A stretch of DNA of 18,064 nucleotides from Clostridia bacterium (GTDB lineage Bacteria > Bacillota_A > Clostridia > Oscillospirales > CAG-272), in NCBI GenBank assembly GCA_017468115.1, contig JAFUJS010000001.1, positions 1-18,064 on the forward strand, in the 5' to 3' direction. A model generated the notes under the pieces. It made no database searches, was not told the DNA's origin, and saw nothing but the letters and a program-made list of their open reading frames with translations. Of this stretch, positions 13,808-18,064 are shown piece after piece (the stretch's first letter is position 1; the number at the start of each line of letters is the position of its first letter). A program made the translations under genes and the position numbers.

Positions 13808-16800
13808 ATGAAAAGATATCTTCTTTTTGCGCTGGCGCTTGTATCGGCACTGATGCTTATGCTGGCATCATGTAACCTTTTGTCTACCACAGGCAAGCCG
13901 ACCCCACCTGTAAATACATCATCCGGTAGCAATGTAAGCACAGGAAGTGGGGAAATACAGGACCCACCACTGGATGTTGACCCGGAGGTCTGCACCCATC
14001 CCAATATAGTTTTTGATAGGGCAGTTGCCGCCACCTGCACAAGTGAGGGACTTACCTCAGGCAGCCATTGTGGCGTATGCGGCACGGTTATCTCTGCCCA
14101 AGAGTCCCTTCCCATGGAGGAGCATGTTGAGGTAAAGGGTAAGGACATAGCCCCCACCTGCTCAAGCGTAGGCTATGAGGGCGGCTCCAGTTGTTTCATC
14201 TGCGGCACACAAATTGAGGCGCCGATTACACTTTCCCCTCTTCCACACACAGAAACAATAATTAAGGGCTATGCCTCAACCTGCTCGGAAAACGGCTTGT
14301 CCGACGGTAAATATTGCTCCACCTGCGATAGCATCACGGTAGAGCAGGTGCCACTTGACAAAACCAGCCATAATGAGGTTATAACTCCGGCAGTTGCCCC
14401 CACCTGCCAAAGCAAGGGCGCAACAGAGAAAAGACAATGCAGCGTTTGTCATGAGGTTACGCTTGAAAGCGTGGAGCTTCCTGTTGGCGACCACACAGTT
14501 GTGACAGACAAGGCACTTGCCCCCACCTGCTCAGATACAGGTCTTACAGAGGGTAGCCATTGCTCGGTTTGCAATAAGGTTTTTGTGGCGCAAACAACCG
14601 TGGCAAAAAGCTCAGACCACGTTTACCCTGAGTTTGCCACAGTTACAAAAAGCCCCACAACCTCATCTAGCGGAACAGGTACTCTTGCTTGCACAAGGTG
14701 TGGCTATATACAAAGCCTCACCTTTGAAAAGCTAACTACAAATACCTTGACAAAGGACGATATTTATTCAATAGAAACAAACATATATAACCCGGCATAC
14801 GATAACAGATACAAGGTTATTGACGGTAGCACCAATGTAGGTAGCATTTATGGTGCCGGCAACGACTGGTTTGGTAATGTGGGCGACGTTCTTACAATTA
14901 CATTAAAGCAGGAGATGGTTTTGACCACCCTTCAGCTTTACACAGCAGGTAACTATACCTCTGCAAAGGTTACAGTCAAGGACTCTGCAGGAAATGCAAC
15001 TGCAACAAAGAGCTATATAACAGATGCCTATACAAACGGTGGCGCAGGTAAGGTGCAAACCATCGTTTCGGGTAAGCAAATCACGGCTTACACAATTGAA
15101 ATTGAAATTACAGGCTTGAAGTGGAATGATGCAAGGACCCACAAAATCTCCGAGGTGGTTATTACAGCGGCACCTCAGGACACAAGAATTGCTCATACAC
15201 ACGCATTCAGAGATTACATAGAAGAAACAAGGGTGGCAACCTGTCAGCTTTCAGGTCTTTCACTTTACAAATGCTTCTGCGGCTACGAGAAGGAGATTGA
15301 AACAGGCATTGGCGACCACAATTACAGCACACTAAAATCCGTTCTTAATGTTAGCTGCGGCGAAAACGGCAAGAGTGTTTATGAATGCGATTGCGGTCTT
15401 ACAACCACCGTTGAAACCGAGGCAAAGGGACATATCTTCTATAAGCTGGTTGAATGCAGCATTCAGCCAACCTATAGCAGCTACGGCAGGGCAAGCTACA
15501 AATGCATAAATTGCAGCCTGACCGACCAGGTTACTCTTGACCCACTTCCTCTTGAGGACATTAAGTACCTAAGAGTTGACAAAATAGAAAACGGCAAGGT
15601 TTACCTTTTGCTCAACATTTACGGCGAGAGGGCAAGCTACGAGGTAAGATATAGCCAAAGCCCGATTACCGAGGAAAATTATAACGACGCAACAATAATT
15701 AACGCAATCGTTGATGGCGAAAATCTTGTTACACTTCAGATAAGCCTTGGCGCAAGCCTGACTAGCGGCTACTATGTGGCAGTTAAGCCATACCATGGCG
15801 AAAACTACGGTAAAATGGCAAGCGTACGTGTTGGCGGCGATGAGGAAATTCCAATCGACTACGACAAGGCGCAGGTTTACCATGGTGAGGTTCTTGGCTC
15901 GTTCAAGAAAATGTTTGATGGCGACACTACAACCAAGCTTGGCTTGTTCTTCCCAAATAGCGGTACCACAGCGGAGCTTTACGGCTCAAATCTTCGTCCA
16001 ATTGTTGACCTTCAATTGATGCACTTTGTAACCAAGGTTAGCGTATATTTTGACGAGGATGTTCAGGAGGTTACAGTCAGATGGAGCGACACGCCTCTTG
16101 ACTTTATGTCGGAAAACAGCCTTTGGGACGGCTACAGAACCTTTAGCTCGGTAATAGGCTGGAACGATGTTACAGTTTATGCAAACGCAAGATATATTCA
16201 AATCATCTATGTAGATGGCCATGGTCCTTGCGAGGTAAAGGCATATGGCTACCAAAGCGGTGATGGCGACGAAATTGCAACCTCCATAGGCTCACTTCCA
16301 ACCGTTGGCGACCTTATGGGTATGTGCGGCTTCGTTGCAGCAGGTGGCGGACACACTCCAATTGACGAGGTAAGCTGTACCACAGTGCTAAGAGAATACC
16401 ACAACTTCGGCTGGTCCTACGATGCATCAAAATACGGTGGGCAGGCATCCTTCTTTAATAATGAAAGGTGGATGGGATACTTCGATTACGAGTACAGAGT
16501 TTACAAGGAAGCAGGCATAAAGGTTATTCCTTGTATTCAATGGAGCCTTGGAAACCAAATAAACGGACTTGGAGAAACAATCTCCTACAAGGTTGGCGAG
16601 GACAATTTGCCTGTATATGATACAGACGGCAACCTAATCAGAGCATCCTTCTGGGAGCGCTTTGACCCCAACACCTACTTCGTATATGCGGATTGCTTCT
16701 TTGCATTTGCCGCAAGATATGGAAACAACGGCACAACAGAGCTTTATAATATAGCACAAAACTATGTTCAGGGCGAGCCAACCGTTGGACAGGGCACTAT

Positions 16801-17818
16801 CGAGTGGATGGAAATGGGTAACGAGCCTGAGGGCGGCTGGAACGGTATTCACAACTACCTGTCAGCATATCAGCTTGCTGCCGCAACCTCTGCAGCCTAT
16901 GACGGACACTGCAGTACAATGGTTACTCCGTCAACAAAGGGCTACCACCTTGGCGGTAAGAATGCTGACTCAACCATCAAGCTGGCAATGGCAGGCGTTT
17001 CCGGTGTTAGCAACGAGTATATAACAGCACTTTGCTACTGGATGAAGGCAAATCGTCAAGACGGCAAGACCGCCTTTGATGCCTTCAACGTGCACCACTA
17101 TATGACAAAAACAATAACTCTTCCAAACGGCTCAAGCGCATCAGTTGGTATTTCCCCTGAGGAAGCGCAAATTGACAAGGTGCTTTCACAGCTTGTAGAA
17201 ATCAGAGATAAGTACTACCCGGAAAAAGAGGTTTGGATTACAGAGTTCGGCTGGGACACTAACCAAAGCTATGCAACAGCTACCTCAGCACACGCCTATG
17301 GCGAGTACACAGGCAGACAGGTGCAGGCAATGTGGCTGACCCGTACATATTTGATTCTTTCCGCAACAGGTGTTGACAAGGCAGATATGTATATGTGCCA
17401 CGGTGGCAATGATGAAACCTCAGTAGGCAAGTACGGCACCTGTGGTGTTATCGGTATCGAAATTGACGAAAACGGCAACGAGGTAAAGGTAAAGAAGGAC
17501 TCCTACTACTACCTATACACTCTGAAAAACACCTTAGGCGCATACACCTTCGATAGTAAGGTCGAGGCATACGACGACAACGTAATGATTTACAAATACA
17601 AGACAGCCGAGGGCAAGACAGCATACGCAGTATGGTGCAAGACCTCTGACGGCACAAAGGTAGAGGGCTACCAGCTTGGCATAGATGCAGAGGGCGCAAC
17701 CCTTGTTGAAAACGTCTATGGCGACATCGACGGAGTACACTCCACCCTCACCGCCGATAGCCTTGGCTACGTAACAGTAAACGTTTCCGAAAACCCAATC
17801 TACATCCTAGTAGACTAA
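13808..17818 (+). CDS. Secreted multidomain lipoprotein with Cys-rich repeats, discoidin-like domains and a clan GH-A-like glycosidase domain
   Basis: Encodes 1336 residues. A lipoprotein signal ends at Cys22 (lipobox LASC), followed by a Ser/Thr/Gly-rich linker. Five Cys-rich units follow with an exact 41-residue period (Cys77, 118, 159, 200, 241; pattern APTCxxxGxxxGxxCxxC), plus degenerate units near 295, 479, 517 and 566. Residues about 305-456 look like an F5/8 type C (discoidin/CBM32-like) sandwich, about 582-680 like fibronectin III, and about 680-820 like a second discoidin domain. Residues about 825-1260 resemble a TIM-barrel glycoside hydrolase: Glu1006 in MGNEPEGGW is the likely acid/base and Glu1146 in WITEFGW the likely nucleophile. 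A C-terminal sandwich follows. It is probably a surface enzyme acting on a polysaccharide or glycan. The GH family and substrate are not assignable by eye. Confidence 0.9.
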   Translation: MKRYLLFALALVSALMLMLASCNLLSTTGKPTPPVNTSSGSNVSTGSGEIQDPPLDVDPEVCTHPNIVFDRAVAATCTSEGLTSGSHCGVCGTVISAQESLPMEEHVEVKGKDIAPTCSSVGYEGGSSCFICGTQIEAPITLSPLPHTETIIKGYASTCSENGLSDGKYCSTCDSITVEQVPLDKTSHNEVITPAVAPTCQSKGATEKRQCSVCHEVTLESVELPVGDHTVVTDKALAPTCSDTGLTEGSHCSVCNKVFVAQTTVAKSSDHVYPEFATVTKSPTTSSSGTGTLACTRCGYIQSLTFEKLTTNTLTKDDIYSIETNIYNPAYDNRYKVIDGSTNVGSIYGAGNDWFGNVGDVLTITLKQEMVLTTLQLYTAGNYTSAKVTVKDSAGNATATKSYITDAYTNGGAGKVQTIVSGKQITAYTIEIEITGLKWNDARTHKISEVVITAAPQDTRIAHTHAFRDYIEETRVATCQLSGLSLYKCFCGYEKEIETGIGDHNYSTLKSVLNVSCGENGKSVYECDCGLTTTVETEAKGHIFYKLVECSIQPTYSSYGRASYKCINCSLTDQVTLDPLPLEDIKYLRVDKIENGKVYLLLNIYGERASYEVRYSQSPITEENYNDATIINAIVDGENLVTLQISLGASLTSGYYVAVKPYHGENYGKMASVRVGGDEEIPIDYDKAQVYHGEVLGSFKKMFDGDTTTKLGLFFPNSGTTAELYGSNLRPIVDLQLMHFVTKVSVYFDEDVQEVTVRWSDTPLDFMSENSLWDGYRTFSSVIGWNDVTVYANARYIQIIYVDGHGPCEVKAYGYQSGDGDEIATSIGSLPTVGDLMGMCGFVAAGGGHTPIDEVSCTTVLREYHNFGWSYDASKYGGQASFFNNERWMGYFDYEYRVYKEAGIKVIPCIQWSLGNQINGLGETISYKVGEDNLPVYDTDGNLIRASFWERFDPNTYFVYADCFFAFAARYGNNGTTELYNIAQNYVQGEPTVGQGTIEWMEMGNEPEGGWNGIHNYLSAYQLAAATSAAYDGHCSTMVTPSTKGYHLGGKNADSTIKLAMAGVSGVSNEYITALCYWMKANRQDGKTAFDAFNVHHYMTKTITLPNGSSASVGISPEEAQIDKVLSQLVEIRDKYYPEKEVWITEFGWDTNQSYATATSAHAYGEYTGRQVQAMWLTRTYLILSATGVDKADMYMCHGGNDETSVGKYGTCGVIGIEIDENGNEVKVKKDSYYYLYTLKNTLGAYTFDSKVEAYDDNVMIYKYKTAEGKTAYAVWCKTSDGTKVEGYQLGIDAEGATLVENVYGDIDGVHSTLTADSLGYVTVNVSENPIYILVD
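14000..14640 (+). repeat. Five in-frame 123-bp tandem units coding Cys-rich repeats
   Basis: The conserved Cys codon of each unit is at 14036, 14159, 14282, 14405 and 14528, exactly 123 bases apart, with no insertion or deletion. A near-identical ACCTGC block, often as GCCCCCACCTGC, marks each unit. The rest of the units has diverged, so the repeats are old or constrained by the protein. Confidence 0.85.
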
Positions 17819-17821
17819 ATC

Positions 17822-17853
17822 AAAAAAGGACACCCAAAAGGTGTCCTTTTTTT
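17822..17853 (+). terminator. Terminator of the large lipoprotein gene
   Basis: GGACACC (17828-17834), 5-base loop, GGTGTCC (17840-17846), with six A before and seven T after. It begins 4 bases after the stop codon. Confidence 0.92.
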
Positions 17854-17993
17854 GGCGTAGAGAGAGGGATTTCGCTCTTGAATTTTGCGAAACAAGGAGT
17901 GCGAGTTGTTTGTTTATGTTTCACAAAATCCTTCGGTCACCGCTACGACTCGTCCCCCGGAAGAGTCGCTTAACGCTGCGTTCGAATCCCTCT
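17851..17993. repeat. Palindromic intergenic repeat with tRNA T-arm-like ends
   Basis: Outer inverted repeat AGAGGGATT (17863-17871) and AATCCCTCT (17985-17993) encloses two further stems: a 13-bp arm pair with one mismatch (17882-17894 with 17917-17929) and CGACTC/GAGTCG (17946-17968). The right end reads GTTCGAATCCCTCT, like a tRNA T-loop and T-stem, and the left end mirrors it. The GTTCGAA loop lacks a matching local stem, so it is not a functional tRNA. The leading TTTGGCGTAGAG recurs at 18053-18064. Confidence 0.55.
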
Positions 17994-18013
17994 ATTTCAT
18001 TTAACAACGAAAT

Positions 18014-18051
18014 AAAAAAGGTAGCACTCGTGTTTGAGTACTACCTTTTTT
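18014..18051. terminator. Terminator-like hairpin at the right end
   Basis: GGTAGCACTC (18020-18029) pairs with GAGTACTACC (18036-18045) with one C-A mismatch and a 6-base loop. Six A precede it and six T follow, so it could work in either direction. No gene is visible next to it inside the window, and it is followed by the start of a second repeat copy. Confidence 0.6.
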
Positions 18052-18064
18052 ATTTGGCGCAGAG

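Noticed and set aside
13684..14157. Minus-strand open frame opposite the start of the large lipoprotein
   Set aside because: It is a shadow of the lipoprotein coding sequence, has no ribosome site and crosses its promoter.
17972..17999. tRNA gene suggested by GTTCGAATCCCTCT
   Set aside because: The bases before the T-loop do not pair with CCCTC, and no anticodon arm or CCA-compatible acceptor stem is present.

Overview
The window looks like a chromosomal segment of a low-to-mid GC anaerobic Bacillota, most likely class Clostridia (an uncultured gut-type lineage). This rests on the type III glutamine synthetase, the Gram-positive style promoters (TTGACA, 17 bp, TATAAT), strong AGGAG-type ribosome binding sites, two Cys22 lipoproteins and many intrinsic terminators. 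The assignment is an inference from gene content. I see no rRNA, tRNA, transposase gene or CRISPR array.

Layout. 1-140: a dense cluster of short hairpins at the window edge, possibly the end of a structured RNA or insertion element. 141-848: a small DUF4430 (transcobalamin C-terminal-like) lipoprotein on the minus strand. It is preceded by a cobalamin riboswitch, an intrinsic terminator and a consensus promoter, and it is divergent from an amidohydrolase (849-1931). 1934-3304: minus-strand pair of a membrane protein (YwaF-like) and nrdR, converging on the amidohydrolase at a shared perfect-palindrome terminator. 3305-3577: divergent promoters and a structured leader in front of glnN. 3578-5665: type III glutamine synthetase. 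5666-6292: 627 bases without a gene, holding stem-loops, a terminator, a nested multi-hairpin palindrome and the purC promoter. 6293-6991: an isolated purC. 7028-9158: minus-strand MBL-fold hydrolase, EamA transporter and TspO/MBR protein. 9234-13583: a phosphate block on the minus strand, made of a PhoP-like regulator, a PhoR-like histidine kinase and a Na/Pi cotransporter with PhoU-like tail. 13808-17818: a 1336-residue secreted lipoprotein with five exact 41-residue Cys-rich repeats, discoidin-like domains and a clan GH-A-like catalytic domain. 17819-18064: a terminator and a palindromic repeat whose ends resemble tRNA T-arms.

How the genes work together. Two small regulatory circuits can be read directly. 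First, B12 control of a predicted B12-binding lipoprotein: aptamer, L5-L13 kissing loop, terminator, gene. Second, a Pho-type circuit: 11-bp phased TTTACA-like repeats precede both the regulator operon and the Na/Pi transporter gene, as expected for a PhoP autoregulated regulon. The other genes are mostly single-gene or two-gene units, each bounded by its own promoter and terminator. No defence system or large new gene cassette is evident. The unusual material is mainly non-coding: the palindromic repeats, the glnN leader and the riboswitch-lipoprotein pairing.
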